A stretch of 64,000 nucleotides of DNA, taken from positions 1,674,001 through 1,738,000 of the forward strand of contig JADNRZ010000003.1 of NCBI GenBank assembly GCA_015501605.1, given 5' to 3'. Of this stretch, positions 12,385 through 25,070 are shown piece after piece. A program made the position numbers and the translations under genes. The stretch comes from Panaeolus papilionaceus (Eukaryota; Basidiomycota; Agaricomycetes; Agaricales). Below the pieces are notes generated by a model. That model ran no database searches and was not told where the DNA came from. It was given only the letters and a program-made list of their open reading frames with translations. Position 1 is the first letter of the stretch. Each line of letters starts with the position of its first letter.

Positions 12385-13537
12385 ATGTTCTCTAGATTTA
12401 TTTCAAGGTCGACTTCTAAAAGGTTTCTCAGCTCCATTGTCACGCCGAGGGAACATTTATATCGGCGTACATTTTTCACCGTAAAAAATCCTGCAACCAC
12501 GCCATCTTCGGCCTACACTCTTGCCTCGAGGCGTTAGTTCCCTCGTCTTCAATCTTCAACATTTTGCTTTAACTTGCTTTAATAGGATATGCATCTTCTG
12601 TCACCCCACAGTCCTCTGCGTCAGACCCCGCCGAGACTGAAGCTTTGAAATGTCTCGAGCAGGGTACAGCAAAGCTGGAAGAAGGCGATGTTCAAGCTGC
12701 CAAAGAACTTTACAAGCGCAGCTCAGAAATAAAGCGTAATGCTAGTTCGCTTTTCAATCTCGGCGTTACTCATTACCATTTGAGTGCGTAAATTTTTTTT
12801 ATTTTATTTTATTTTTTCCAAGGCACAAAAAAAAGTAATCTCTGTTTTTAGAGGAATATGATGATGCAATCAAGGCTTGGAAAGAGTCTATATCTCTCCA
12901 GCCATCAAGTCCAGACGCGCACACAAGTCAGTTACACATGTATCTGTTCCGCCGATACAAGACATATAATTTGACCGAACTATTGCTTCACAGACCTTGC
13001 CAGTGCCTACATTATATCACCAGGTACATTGCCATGATCCTGCCATATGAACGAACAAATGTGAATATTGACGCATCTTTTTTTAACCGTTCAGTATCTC
13101 GTCCGGATCTTGCACTTCACCACCTCGAGTAATTCACCCCCTTTTGATTTTTATATCCTTGCTTTTTTCTCAACCATATGTTTTCTGTAGAATTGCTTCT
13201 TCGCTGTCTCCAGAAGACCCTGAAATTGCATTCAATCATGCAGCTGTCTTGGAAGCCAGTAAGTTTTATATTTCCTCCGTAAAAATTTTTATTCTCAACG
13301 TCTTGTAATTTTTTTTTCATGGAAAACACAGCTGGGCGACTTGAAGAAGCGCTTGAGAAATACAAGCGCAGCCAGCAGTTTGGTGTGGAACGTGCTGCCG
13401 TTCACATCCGCAACGTAAGGGCTTTTATACTTTATGTGAACATTTAATTACCTTTTCTATAGGTTAGCGCAAAAATCTTAGGTCAAAAGATGAAAGAAGC
13501 TGAAAAGGCTGAAAAAGCCGGAAAGTCAGAAGACTAA
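12385..13537 (+). CDS. TPR-repeat protein, probably mitochondrial
   Basis: The gene has about seven exons. The first encodes MFSRFISRSTSKRFLSSIVT, a basic Ser-rich N-terminus that looks like a mitochondrial presequence. The body carries TPR units: LEQGTAKLEEGDVQAAKELY, FNLGVTHYHLKEYDDAIKAW, and FNHAAVLEATGRLEEALEKY. It ends in a charged tail (KMKEAEKAEKAGKSED), with the stop at 13535-13537. TPR domains bind partner proteins; the partner is unknown. Divergent placement with TIM23 supports a mitochondrial role but does not prove it. I do not recognise a named orthologue. Confidence 0.82.
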
Positions 13538-13825
13538 AATCAGAACAGGGTCCTTGTACTCTCCTACTCGTGACGATTTAATCCACCCCTTTCGTCACCA
13601 GTCACCTCCCCCGCCTTACACTCCGAAGCCACTGGAAATAGCCCAACTATTGTCTTCACATTACCCAATCAATAGAGATCTTCCTAGAGGTGCCAATCGC
13701 TGACTCTATATTAAATTCAATTATACAGGGTGCTTCGGAGTTTGTCCGACAGCAAGAGCTGATTTCAGTCTCTCTTCTTCACCCACCACCGGTCGAAAGG
13801 ACATAAGCCATCTCTCCAGGTTCTA

Positions 13826-15469
13826 CTAATCAGTCTCCAAAGGGTCCTTTTGCATTCCCTCCTTATTGCGCGCAATCTCCGACGATACGTCTTGTATTTC
13901 GGTCGTTCTCAAATCCCTGCGCCAACTAGAGAGACCCTGCCCTCCTCGCTGAGCACCGAATGTGCTATTGCCACGATAATGTGTTGCATGTGGTTGCCCC
14001 CCTCGCGACGGTCCGGCAGCGGAATTGTTACCACGACCCCTAGGAACACCATAATAATTGTTGTGCTGCTGGTGTCCCCGTCCGCCTCGTCCTCTGAATC
14101 CACCCCTATTGTTTTCGTGATAGGACCCACGTTGATTGTTGGGAGAACCTCGCCAACTCCCTCTCTGACCCCAGCCTGAGGCAATTGGGTTGCCGATTGG
14201 ATAGGTGCGAGGAATTTGAGGCGATTGCCTTACTCGCTCGATTATGTCCATTACTTCGGTACGAGAGCTGACTGGGAAAGTATATTCGGTAGGTTTGAGA
14301 TACGCAATCCTGTCAAATCCTTCCTGTGGATGTGGAAACTCAAAATCGCTGGCAAATCGAGCCAGAATAGACAGGCCTTGTTCTGGATCTGTGATTGTGG
14401 GATGCGATGTTCCTATTTCCATTCATTAATATATTGTCTGAGTGAAAATGAACGAGGTTGGAATCAGAAGAGCCCAGATGGCAGTCAATGTGCCAACTGA
14501 TCACAATTGGACGATCACACACAATCCACCAGGTCAGAGAAATAAGAGCAGGGAGAAAAGACGAAAGGAATTTTACAGAATTGCAAAATGATATGACTTA
14601 CTTGTCTGCAATCGGGCGGCACAGGTCTATGTGGGGAAGTGATGTCAGAATCGGTAATTTGAAAGACGATGGACATACTGTAGAGAAGGGAAAAAAACAC
14701 ACAACGAATCGTTGCGCCGACTATTGGGAGTCGACTCACCTCGTATGGAGTATCAAAAACAAGAACCCATATTTCGGTCTCGGGAAATTCATTCGCAATT
14801 CGTGTCCAGTATGAGCGTTGTCTGTGTAAAACTCGTTAGCCACATATCTTGCAGTTTCCTTAACCGTGCTTTTCTGCCATCATCTATCAGTCATACAGCG
14901 TTCCGGGCTCAGCCAGAGCGGAGTACCCGTGGACATATATCTATGTATCCACCATCCGCTGCTATTCCATCGGGGATATCCAGAAGAGATGAAGGCAGAC
15001 GGGGATCACGACTCTAGGTAGCACCCTCAACCAAACTAATGGGTAGTCTACTCACACTGCGTTAAAGTTCGTACGGTCAATGCACACGGAAAGACCTTGA
15101 TTCAGCGATTCCCGTGCTAATTGTTCTACCCGACGTCTGTCTCCGAGATCATCTTGATTGCATCTGCGAAATTCGGGGCAGAACTCTTGGAGAGCTTCTG
15201 CAAACGAGGACTATAGATGCATTCACTTTGAGTACTAGTACTATGCGATCGATGGAGAGTAACAAAAAATGACAAAATTCGCCATCTTTTGTCGGCTGCT
15301 CGAGCGCCAGCGCATAATGGATGTGCTTAAAAAAACTGATGGATTTACACACCTTTCCTGAGGCGATCAGTCCACATAGGATGAGGACGACCTTTCTTTG
15401 TTCCGTAAAAGTCGCTGTGGTTGTACTGTTCTCTTCATCCATCAAGCGGTCAGAGGGTGGGGACGACAT
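13826..15469 (-). CDS. P-loop kinase-like protein with RGG-rich C-terminus
   Basis: The N-terminal exon reads MSSPPSDRLMDEENSTT ... VVLILCGLIASGK. The next exon begins SSFAEALQEFCPEFRRCNQD, so the Walker A motif GLIASGKS spans the intron. Further blocks are CIDRTNFN and QRSYWTRIANEFPETEVWVL, then VFDTPYETCAARLQTRTSHP. This order matches the AAA_33/PNKP-like kinase fold (P-loop, then DRTNxN, then a lid with CxxRLxxRxxHPT). The second half is rich in Gly, Arg and Asn, with RGG and RGR repeats (FRGRGGRGHQQHNN), a typical RNA-binding tail. A nucleic-acid or tRNA-related kinase is therefore plausible but inferred. The start at 15469 is chosen over an upstream in-frame non-ATG extension. The splice acceptor inside ATGGAAATAG, giving RTSHPTIT, is needed for continuity. 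Confidence 0.8.
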
Positions 15470-15963
15470 GCAGACAAACTTGGTCTCTTCCACGCAAAGG
15501 CAAAAGGGGAACAATGTGTCTAAATTCAAATTGGCACCTCACCGCTGGCTTTAAGTTCTGGACATGTATTAGGAAATTCAAAACGTAAACAACGTGTGCT
15601 GATTTCGACTCATCCATGATCCAAGTGAATGTGTCCACACACCTCACTCTGACTCATGACCTGCCGATAAGATATTTCTGAATTCTCGGAAACCAAACTC
15701 ACCAGCAACACAACATACATGCTACATGACTCCCCGTGTGGGCAAGGAATGATTTGCGAAACCAACGTGTTTCCTATTAGATTGTACACCCCAATTCTCA
15801 TAAACAAATAAATCATTATCTCAAGAGAGATTCAAATCAGGTCAAACATGATTAAAAAGACCTGGTCGATCTGCATCAGGTAGCCTATTGTTTAAAGCAA
15901 CAAGTCCCATGCAATGACGGATACTAATGCCGGCCATACCCCAATCGTCCAAAATACATACCA
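15470..15963. other. promoter of P-loop gene / SNX41 3' region
   Basis: Spacer between two minus-strand genes. No supported gene or motif. Confidence 0.4.
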
Positions 15964-18140
15964 TCAGCGCCCGCTGACCGTCGCAGATGAGTTTCTTCGA
16001 GCAGATGGAGACTCTGGACCCGGACTGGACATTGCCTTCTGCTCGCCAGCTGGTGTGGGAGGAGCCTTATTGGGGTGGTCAGGAATTTTTTCAACCTCTC
16101 TTTTTGCCTCTTCCCAAGCCTCTAAATTCTTCAGGCAAGTCAGCAATGTTCTTTTGTGGGACAAAAGACCTGGCGAATAACACACCTTCTGGCACCAATC
16201 TCGATGACTGCGAGCCATACTAATTGCCATCTCACGCAAGTCAGCAACCTTCTGCCTCTGGAAGCGATCAAGGTCTGCCTGAATGGTCGAGCTTGAATAC
16301 TTGATATCTTGAGCAGACAAATGCAACGCGTCCTCAAGCTATTATTGTCCGGAAGAATGGATCAATGTTGACGTCAAAAGGGTAACAGACAAAACGGCCA
16401 ACCTGTGAAATATTTTCTCGGGTCTTGGAGATTCCATTTCGACGCGCTGTTTCAGGATCCACGTCCATCATGCCGTGTAGGGTATAACTGAGCGCGTTCA
16501 AAAAGCCCATTCCTGGAGTCTTCATCCGACGTCGCGCAGGGTTGGGTCCAGGATGAGGTGGGAGGTAGGCCGAGTCCGATGTCGGTGGTTCGTGGGCATC
16601 AGGTTGGTGTTCTGTCTGAGTAGGGCCAGGTGAGGTAGGTGGACTTAGACCATTGGCCCTGCCTCTGGAAAGAGCTTCTTCCAATCGACGGGCCTCACGT
16701 TCGCTTTTCTCGAATTCCTCAAGCTGCTCTCGTTTGCTTTCCAGTGCATCCTGAGTCATCTCATATTGGACGTGTTTCTGATGACGGTAAGCAAGCAGTT
16801 TCTTAATGATGGATGCGAACTGCGAATATTCGTGCAATGGTTCTGCCCAATTCTGCTCAACGTCCTGAAGCTATAATGGCCCAAGGGTCAGGAACCTTAC
16901 ATTGTGAGCATGCATAATCTTTACCAATTTCGTTGTCGACATATAGGTAGTGTCAATAGCTTGCCCCGTCTTCTCGATTGCTCCAGATAGTGTATTTGGT
17001 TCGTTAAGACTAAATCCATTGAGGGCAGCTCCGAGGTCTGCATGGTCTTGTGCGTAATCTTGTGCGAAAGAGCATGAGACACATGATCAATGTAAGGAAA
17101 AGAGAACAGGGGCGCACCAGACCAGCGTTTCACCACACGACGGGTCACCTTTTCCATAGGACCACTGACATGATTAGCGAACTTGACTGTGAATGCCTCC
17201 GAATCCAAGAATCGTTGGTCTGGATGTCTGAGTGGATGCGCAGCTGAAGGGTTAGGAAGGGCAGCGTATGCTGGGGAAGCATTTTGATCAGTCGGGTTAT
17301 GGGATGGAGCTTTGAGAATATTCTTTGGTAATAGGGAGAGGGGGGGCGAATTCAAAACCTCGGTCTGATAACCGTTATCAACATGACAGGGTTTATCTAT
17401 CAGAAACCAACGTAAAACATACCCATGAAACTTCACCGTCCAAAAAGCGATGAAAGACATGCTCATTTGAGAGTATCGGGTGACGCGCCAAACGATTTAA
17501 GAAAGTCTGAAGCAGCCGCTTTCTTCGGGCAATCAAAGTTGCATCCTCCTTTGCTTTACCCTGCTTTACAGCATAGTCACCGATGGTCTGTTTAGATGGA
17601 ATAGGCGGAACGATAATAGTTGGATAGAGTTTGGATAAATTCTCTCTCAGACTTTCAAATTCGGAATATCTGTGACGTGCTTCGGTATTCTTGCGACCGG
17701 TTAGCAATTGCAGTGACAACGTATTGGCCAAACCACCTACTCCTGTGCGAATGACGTACGTGATATACGTTGAACTCGAATTCAAAGATGTCTTTTGTGC
17801 GTCAACAATCTGAATAAATAGAGAATGAGCAAAAGGTCTGATTGAATGATTGTGTGTCATGACGAACCAAGATTTCTACATCCTCCCCTGAATGCAAGAC
17901 ACGGTCGCGAGTGCAGCAAAAGTCCGTCTTGTAATTGGTATTAGACTGGCGATGAGATCCTTGACTTGGAAACGGTGGTCTATTCGTACTAGGAGATGAT
18001 GGTGAAAGTTGTCGTGACGGGTGAGACGGGGAAGGTGGTTCATAGAGCGCGACCTGTGAGGTCGACGAGGTTTCCGATGTAATATGATCCCCCTCTTGCT
18101 CGAAAGGGTTCTCATCCTCAAAACCTTCCAAGGTATTCAT
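15964..18140 (-). CDS. SNX41: SNX41/ATG20-type sorting nexin (PX-BAR)
   Basis: Family role: endosomal PX-BAR proteins that work with Snx4 in retrieval from endosomes and in selective autophagy. The acidic Ser/Pro-rich N-terminus starts MNTLEGFEDENPFEQEGDH. The PX domain shows TYVIRTGVGGL, RHRYSEFESLRENLSKLYP and VPPIPSKQTIGDYAVKQGKA, the last being the PI3P-binding loop region and an insert typical of Snx41/Atg20. HPILSNEHVFHRFLDGEVSW ends the PX domain. The C-terminal half is a BAR-like helical region (LLAYRHQKHVQYEMTQDALE, EQLEEFEKSEREARRLEEAL) with a Pro-rich insert. It continues LEDALHLSAQDIKYSSSTIQ and ends NSSATVSGR at 15964. Several short introns are present. SNX41 and ATG20 are one gene in many filamentous fungi, so either name could apply. 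Confidence 0.88.
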
Positions 18141-18534
18141 TATAGCGGTCCTAGGTTGTTATATATCCTCACAAATTGAGGTCTCCGTGGTTTCAATTCA
18201 AGTGTAAATAGAGTATAACTGCTGTTATTGGTCCTTTCTGAGTGAACTGCGGAGTAAAGGTTGGTTTATTGATCTTCAGCTGTGATGCAGCTCCTTATAA
18301 AACGCACCCTCTTTAATTTATGACTTATGAGTCGTGGCCGTCGTCAGATTGACCAGAGACTGTGGATGCAGGTCGATGTTGCTGTTGTTCACGAGTGATT
18401 TACAAGTTGACATGAAAGTACAGTGATCGCAAACGCTGTGCCTGTATTTGGCTTTGTTCCATTTCAGTGGCGATGCTCTCCCTTATGGTAGACCAAGGTA
18501 GCGAGGATATCAAAAATAATATTTCTACTACTAT
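18141..18534. other. SNX41 promoter / BFR2 3' region
   Basis: Spacer between two minus-strand genes. No supported gene or motif. Confidence 0.4.
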
Positions 18535-20447
18535 TTACCCAAACACTTTAAATCCAGACAAATCGATATTCTCATTAGGTGCCTTCTCTGAATTCATCTG
18601 CAAATTTTCAAAGCCCTTGCCCAATAATGAAGAGAACAGCTCGTCTATTTGTTCGTCATGCCATGCCCCTGGAACAGGGACAGGGACCATGAAATTCTGG
18701 AGTTTTTCGTGTACTTCATAGCTGGAAAATAATCAGCATCTTGTAAGACTGTGAGCACAGAGAAACGTACCGAAGCTTTCTTCCTTTGCTAGCTTTCGTA
18801 TCAACCTTCTTTTTCGCCTTCTTTTGCTTTTGCAACGTTAGCCAGTCTTCCTGTCCCTCGTTGCCGCTCCGTGAGTCAATAATATCGCGCAGTATCTTCT
18901 GATAGAAATCCGTATCGTCATATATTTCAGCATCGACTATGGGGTCAGAGGAGTCTTCTTGCATAGGTGCCCCGATTCGTTGAGTTTTGCTTCTCAGAGT
19001 TTGGGTTCTGGTGAGAAGCTTTTCGCGATCATTGACCAATGTCTCGTCCATCAACTGTATGGCAGACTTGAGATTTTGGGCTCCTTTCGAAAATGCCCCT
19101 CGATTAGAGGGGAGTAGAACCGAAGGAGCCACGGCTTGAATCTTGGCCGACCATTTGGCTAATGTGCGGGTAGTATAAGGATGTAGTCTATGAGATTCGG
19201 AATGGATTGTTAAGATAATCAACGAAGCAGAGCAATACCACACTCACGCTTGTTCCAAGGCAGCGGCATCCTCTGTGCTTTCAGCAAAATATTCCCTATA
19301 GAAGTCAAGGTCGCATTGTTCTTCCTCCATCTTCCGTCTTTTTCTAGGAGGTGGCTGGACAATGTCATTCGCAGTGATGAGGCCCTGCAGAAAGGTTAGG
19401 ATTTTACGCCTCAATCGAACTGCTCGACCATACTTCTTGCAGTTTGAAAATATCTTCCAGCAGAGACGAAGCTTCTAAAAGTGTGCCCATTATGGCGTCT
19501 TGTATGTCCGCCATTTCGGAGACCTTAATATCTGACGGCTGCCGAGCTGGGTGAGTTTTTGGATATGGCATAAATTTCAGAGTACGCACCAGTGGAAGCA
19601 CGTTTGTTTGCACAACTGATTTTTGCAACCGAATTCTGGTATCTAACAGATTGTCCCAAAGGTCCTTCATATGAAACATCAGTACCAAATACAATTATTG
19701 AATATAATTACGACGTACCATTTGATCTTTAACGGCGCGGCCTTTCTTGAGGTCTTCTTGCTTAGTTTTCTTCAGCGTCGAAGACATATCGTCAATCTTT
19801 TCCTTTGCTTCATCGTCTCCCTGGTGTTCGTCTTTTTCGCCATGCTCGTCGTGCTCTTCCTCGTCATTGGTTCCTTCGTTTTCCTCTTCTCCCTCAGATT
19901 CAGACGCGCTCTCCGGCCCCTCTTCGCTTTCGCCCTGTTCTTCGCCACCAAAAGAATCATCCTCGTCGTATTCACCACCTTCATGGCTATCTCCTTCTTC
20001 ATCTCCCTCCATATCCGAGTTCATTTCTTCGTCCGAAGCTTCCATCAAGGCTTTTCTTGAAGTCTTTGTGCCTTCGTACTTTGGGTCAGCGATACTATGC
20101 AGAGATTTCAGCAGTGAGCTTGGTCTAAACAGCAAAGGATAGGGATGTCAAAATCACTCTTTCAATTATGCTCACTTGTTCAACTTACCCGACGTCGATA
20201 TAATGCTCGCGCGTAGCTCCAGAGTCCATTTTCTCCAGCTCTTCTCCATGAAAGTGGGTGTCCTCAGGGTCAAAGTCTGAAGAATCCTTCAATCTAGGCC
20301 TATTTCAGCAAACTTAACCAGTACATACCAACAGGCGCAGCCTCCTCTAGTTGAGCAATCTGCTCTTTTAATGATAAACCTATCGCAGAAGATAAAATGT
20401 CAGAATCAATAAATAACCTAAAGTCCTCTGTGCTCACGTCCTGACAT
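18535..20447 (-). CDS. BFR2: BFR2/AATF, small-subunit processome factor
   Basis: Family role: nucleolar factor acting with Enp2 and Lcp5 in early 40S ribosome assembly. The start reads MSGR, with an intron after the fourth codon's first base, then [21 protein letters not shown] long acidic tract follows (Asp/Glu runs around 20070-19780). The AATF/Che1 domain follows ([40 protein letters not shown]), then [11 protein letters not shown]. The C-terminal TRAUB domain contains [38 protein letters not shown] and FMVPVP, followed by [15 protein letters not shown]. The stop at 18535-18537 follows DLSGFKVFG. All expected domains are present in the usual order, so the gene looks intact. Confidence 0.94.
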
Positions 20448-21076
20448 TATGACAGACTCTTATTTTCCTAATTTTCTGGTACGAAGTAACCCGTCCGTCC
20501 GTTTATTGGACGTGGGCGTCAACAAAGACGGTGGATTGAGATGTAAATGAAGGAGAAGGACGAACAGGGTCAATTATTCAGTGAATCCCAAAAGTTGTGT
20601 ATCCCCGTTTGGCAATGCTTTGTTAGGTGTCGGTGCTTAAATCAAACATGACGTTAAATTCAGCCCAGTCAGCAGCGCGTAAAATTGGCACAAGCGTCGA
20701 ATACTGTCCAATATTGTCTCTGAAATGTGATCCTGTTGGTTGCTGAGGCAAGAGATGGGCACCGAAAACTGTTGTGGCATGTATGAAAAGGCTGGGAAGA
20801 ATATACAGTCTGTCACTTGTCCAAGAAGATCAAATTAGGTGGTATAATGGTAATTATGGTAGAATACAGCGGAATAGTAATATCATTAACAGTGCAGAAA
20901 ATGTTCACCAGTGGCATGATTCAGACGACGCGATTTGAATTGGGCGACCATAAGTAAGGTGAAGCTATGGGTGCATTCACAAGGCGGATGAATAGTGAGT
21001 CGTGCCATGTAGCTCTGGTATGAGCGTGCTTGACTGTATTTCCTGCAGTCACAGCACCAGAGTCCAACGAGACCTG
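20448..21076. other. BFR2 promoter / zinc-finger gene 3' region
   Basis: Spacer between minus-strand genes. No supported coding region. The BFR2 5' flank lies at the low-coordinate side of this interval's right neighbour and shows no motif I would name. Confidence 0.35.
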
Positions 21077-22263
21077 TTATCCAAGTGTCTTCCGCGCAAT
21101 TTGGCGTTCTTTCGATGCAGTCTTCATTTCCGACTCCGAGTCCCCGTCATTCTCCAACGCCCTTGCCGCAGCCTTCCGCTCATCTTTGCGCTCATCCAAC
21201 CGAGCTGCAAAAGCCTCCCAAAGTATACTTTGCGGCAGAATCCTATATCCAAATACCTCTGGGTTCAGAACTGCTTGCGGCCTTGAAAGATGATTATCCC
21301 ATGCATTCTCGGCGATGATGCAATCCTCGATAATGTTCTTGTACGCAACCCTCTCGTACCCAAGCCTCTCGATATTATAGCGCTCCGTGGTTGCGAGGTC
21401 TTCAAACTTGATATCTGGTGTCTTCGGCCTATCCGGTTTCAGCTCGATTTCAGGCATCATACTCAAGGCATGCTTTCTTTTACCCAAAACAGGAGGAACG
21501 AGGCAGGCAGCGGGGGAAACAGGTGGGAAATCTTGAACATTGATCAGTGGAGGGGCAAATGTTGTCCAAAGCAGGCGAAGTCTATCAGATGGCAAGATGA
21601 TGGTGCGTCCATACAAATCCGGGTGCGACTCGCGGAAATGATTCTCCACAGAGGATGAAGATGTGGTTCTCACTGTCACAGCAGTGCGGCAATCTGTAAT
21701 TAAAGGACCTCATTAGCCATCTTTCCATAAACAAACTAACAGAAATTAAATTCACCTTTAACCGGGCAATCAAAAGCCAGTGAACGAAGTCGATCTCTCA
21801 CATGGGAGGTAGTGACATGTTTTTCCACATCCTGGACCCCTTTAAATGACTTTCGTCCAGCATTTTCTGCAGTACACTTGTCTTGAATACCACAGTAAAA
21901 TTTCTGAAAAAATTACCATGAGTCTCACTTCAACAAATTGAGGTTTTTTACATCCACTAACATTTTTCTGAGGTTGAATATGGCAGACTAAAAGATGCTG
22001 CAGAGCATCAGCAATAATTCAAGTGGTCCAATGGCAAGCAAAAAAAGAGTAAATTCATTATAAATAGAATACAAAATTCCCAAAATATAATTCCATACCC
22101 TATGATATGCTTCCCAGCAGACAAGCTGAACCTGACATTTTGTTGCTTTCCCATTTTGCCCTGCAGAGGTATTCCATAGACACTGGACACTGTTTGGCTT
22201 GATGACTTGTTTTGTGATTTTGATAAGCTCCTCTCCCTCTAACTCAATGCTCGATGTGTGCAT
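21077..22263 (-). CDS. C2H2-like zinc-finger protein, unknown function
   Basis: I do not recognise a named family. The proposed start MHTSSIELEGEELIKITKQV is at 22263; an additional 5' exon cannot be excluded. Exon joins that keep frame give WEAYHRSAIFNLRKMLVDKF, then two zinc-finger-like units. Unit one is C-GIQDK-C ... EKHVTTSH and unit two is C-PVKD-C ... ENHFRESH. An upstream CLWNTSAGQNGKATKC pair may form a third. The C-terminal half (ERYNIERLGYERVAYKNIIE, GYRILPQSILWEAFAARLDE) is helical and charged and ends ERQIARKTLG. The zinc fingers suggest nucleic-acid binding. It looks lineage-restricted. Its 5' flank (22264-22700) contains an open stretch (AAVPKQEGLQIPTPRKVELF) that could be a missed exon, but no frame-consistent splice was found. 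Confidence 0.6.
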
Positions 22264-22700
22264 AGCATACTCCACTGTGAACTAAATAGGAGTGGCAATG
22301 ACACAGTAAAGTGATGATGACAGGAAGGGTTGAAGATGATGTGACAACCAAAAATCCAGCACTAAAGCGGACTATAAATTGGTGCAGACAATGGAAGTCA
22401 GACAATTTACAAAGAATGTGGTGTATGGATTGGTTATGGGATGTCAAATTCCCAGTTTTGGTGGTGGGGTCTGGAGGAGTGAAAGAAAAAAACAGTTCAA
22501 CCTTGCGAGGGGTCGGAATTTGAAGTCCTTCCTGTTTTGGAACTGCTGCTAATTTGACCCCGTCAGACGCGACGTGTTCTCGTCAAATTTCATCCTCATC
22601 ATGACAGTAGAAAGGTCTAAACATTATATTGAATGTTCTATGGTATATCTAGGTATACAATATCAAGTCCCAAAACATGTTGACAAGGAACGCTGGTGTT
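22264..22700. other. intergenic, possible unassigned exon
   Basis: This lies between the zinc-finger gene and the VMS1 stop. A minus-strand open stretch near 22280-22560 has protein-like composition, but I found no splice that joins it in frame to the zinc-finger gene. Confidence 0.25.
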
Positions 22701-24868
22701 CTAACTGCCTCCTAACGCTTTGAGACGCGCCTCAGCTGCGCGTGCACGTCTCTCTCTTTCCACCTTCATTCTCATCTCTGGCGTTAATCCAGCAATACCA
22801 TCCGCTGCACCAGATTGTCCTCCAAGACGGCGCGGACCAGTAGAAGGAACTGACTCTTTGACCACAGGCTTGACCTCAACAGGAGCTTCCAGGGGCTGCT
22901 TTTCCTTCTCCTTTGCCTCGCGCTCTTTGACCCGATCCTTCAAGCCCTTCCTCCGCACCTTCTTCTTCTCATCTTTCTCCTCTTCCTTTTCCTGGTTATA
23001 CACGCTTGGAACATGCCCGGCCCCCAACCAATCCCATGTATCTGGATGCAGACCAGCGCACTGTCGGAAGATATCACGGACTGCCTTTGTGCGGGCGAGG
23101 TCGTAGGCGACGCGACGAGAGCCTTTAGGGCGGGCTACAGCGGTTTCAGACGTATCGGATGGAGGGTCTTCGTTTTCTTCAGCCTCGTTGCTCCGTGAAG
23201 CAACAGGAATCGTTGGATCAGCCTTCCCTTCCGTGAGTAACCACCTGATCATCTCTTCCTGCCCATGAACCACGGCCAACTGCAGAATCGTGGATCGCTT
23301 TTCTCCCGCCCACTCTGGTATCTGTGCGTTTACACCTCCAAAGGAAGGATCATCTCGCTCCAGGAATGCCTTCAGTGGTTCTAAACGCCCTTTGGTCACC
23401 ATTTCAAGGACCCGGTTCCATTTGTCGTGCAGAATTTCGTCCTCCTTCGAGAGCTTGACGACCTTCAGCTTCTCCTTCTCTTCTGGCTGTGTGACGACTG
23501 GAACGGGCTTGGGTTTGGGAAGAGAGGCCAAATATGCTTCATCCTGTTCACGGAGCTCCTCTTCGGTGAAGCGAGTCAGTTTCGGACGAGTAAGCTCTTG
23601 AAGACATCTCATCAGCTCAGATTGAGTCTAATAAATGTCTGTCAGATACTGCACCGACAGAAGGGAGACAAACTTACAGGTCTGCGAGTGGGGAAAGGGA
23701 ATGTCCTCAATCTATCGTCGTTCTTGAGCCATGGTGCGTCTTCGTAGTCGTAAAAGATGCGCTTGTTGGATGTGCTGGCTCGAATCCATATTCTTTCACA
23801 TTCCGAAAGCTCCTCAGACCACGCCTCAAGGAGACCACGGATGTCCTGAAATCAGAAAAAGGTTGGTTTTAAGTCGATGGCTTGGAATGTATCTGGAGAA
23901 CCTACATCTCGCAATGCTTGTTCGCCATATCGTCGAAGTAGAGCACCTGCACTCTTTGCTGGACCCTTGGCATTATCGTTCATGGATTGAGAACCTCCCT
24001 GCTTCTTACGAGCTGAAATGTCACAAATCAGACTAGTGGTCGCGAGGGGATCAGAAAGCAAACGTACTAGTATAACGATGGAATGTCTTGTGAAGCAACA
24101 CCTCCGTCTCTGGCTTGGGTTTCTTTTGCTTTTTCTTAGGTTTGGCATCCTCTTCGTCCTCTTCGTCCTCTGTACGGCTGACACGGACGATAGCCCCTGC
24201 AAAATGACCGCCAGCGACCATAAACAGGGCCCATTTCCTTCCTTCGCTGACGGGTGCTTGTAACTTTCGCAATTCGTCGAGATAGCGGTTTGGTTCTGTC
24301 CCAAGTGGCAGAACTATCCTGTATATTCCGATCTGCGTTGATGGAGGAGAATGGAACCACGTCAGGGCTGTTACCGGAGCCTTCGTTGATGTGACGTCTG
24401 GTGAAGGTGACCGCGTTGTGAGGCGTTTTGTTTTATTTAGCAGAGTATTCACTGCGTCTGAATCGCTAGCATCGTCGTCAGATGAAGCCGAACCTGACAA
24501 GGAGTCCTCAAGCCCTAATCGAAAGATGCTCAGATAAAATACGGCGATACAAATGAGATTGGCATACCTTCCAAAAGTTGACCAAATTCCGCTTCAGCTA
24601 CAGGTTTCCCTCCTTTCAGCCTAAGCTTGACGTTATACCTGTGCCAGTCTGATCGGAAATGGCTGCGTTGTTCGTTGACGTCTAGAAAGACAACACCCTG
24701 GCAAACATTGCAAGCTCTTGGACCTGAACTCGTATTCTGTGGAACTGGCTCTGCTTCAGCAGGTATGACCTCGACATTGGTCGCTCTCGTCGTGAGGTTC
24801 CTTGGAGTCAACGAATCCAAAAGTTCTGGGGGAAGAGAAAATAGGTTGTACGGCAGCGACTGCATCAT
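22701..24868 (-). CDS. VMS1: VMS1/ANKZF1, peptidyl-tRNA release factor of ribosome quality control
   Basis: Family role: releases stalled nascent chains from 60S-tRNA complexes by cleaving the tRNA, and binds Cdc48/p97. The protein starts MMQSLPYNLFSLPPELLDSL (24868). A zinc finger follows: CNVCQGVVFLDVNEQRSHFR with the second His pair in SDWHRYN. The VLRF1 release domain contains WALFMVAGGHFAGAIVRV and the catalytic loop KKQGGSQSMNDN, with the GxxQ glutamine present. Ankyrin-like repeats follow (RSTILQLAVVHGQEEMIRWL). Then comes a Lys/Glu-rich coiled-coil stretch and a C-terminal VCP-interacting motif (ERRARAAEARLKALGG). All functional elements are present. Several short introns split the gene. 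It shares a 303-base divergent promoter with SEC53. Confidence 0.95.
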
Positions 24869-25070
24869 TGAAATGTTTCTGTGAATAGGATTATAGATTT
24901 TAAAAGACAACGAGCGCCTTTTAATATGATAAACGTCAGTCAAGGCTCCGAAAGATGACTGAAGGAGATTATCATTGACTCGACACTATACAAGCTCCGA
25001 TCACGGAACGGACATTGCCGACACGGTCATTGCATTCCGTTCAACGTTGTCCATCAGTACCCCTGATTGG

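Noticed and set aside
19671..20142. Long plus-strand open frames
   Set aside because: They are shadows of the acidic Asp/Glu tract of BFR2 on the minus strand; repeated GAA/GAT codons leave the opposite frames open.
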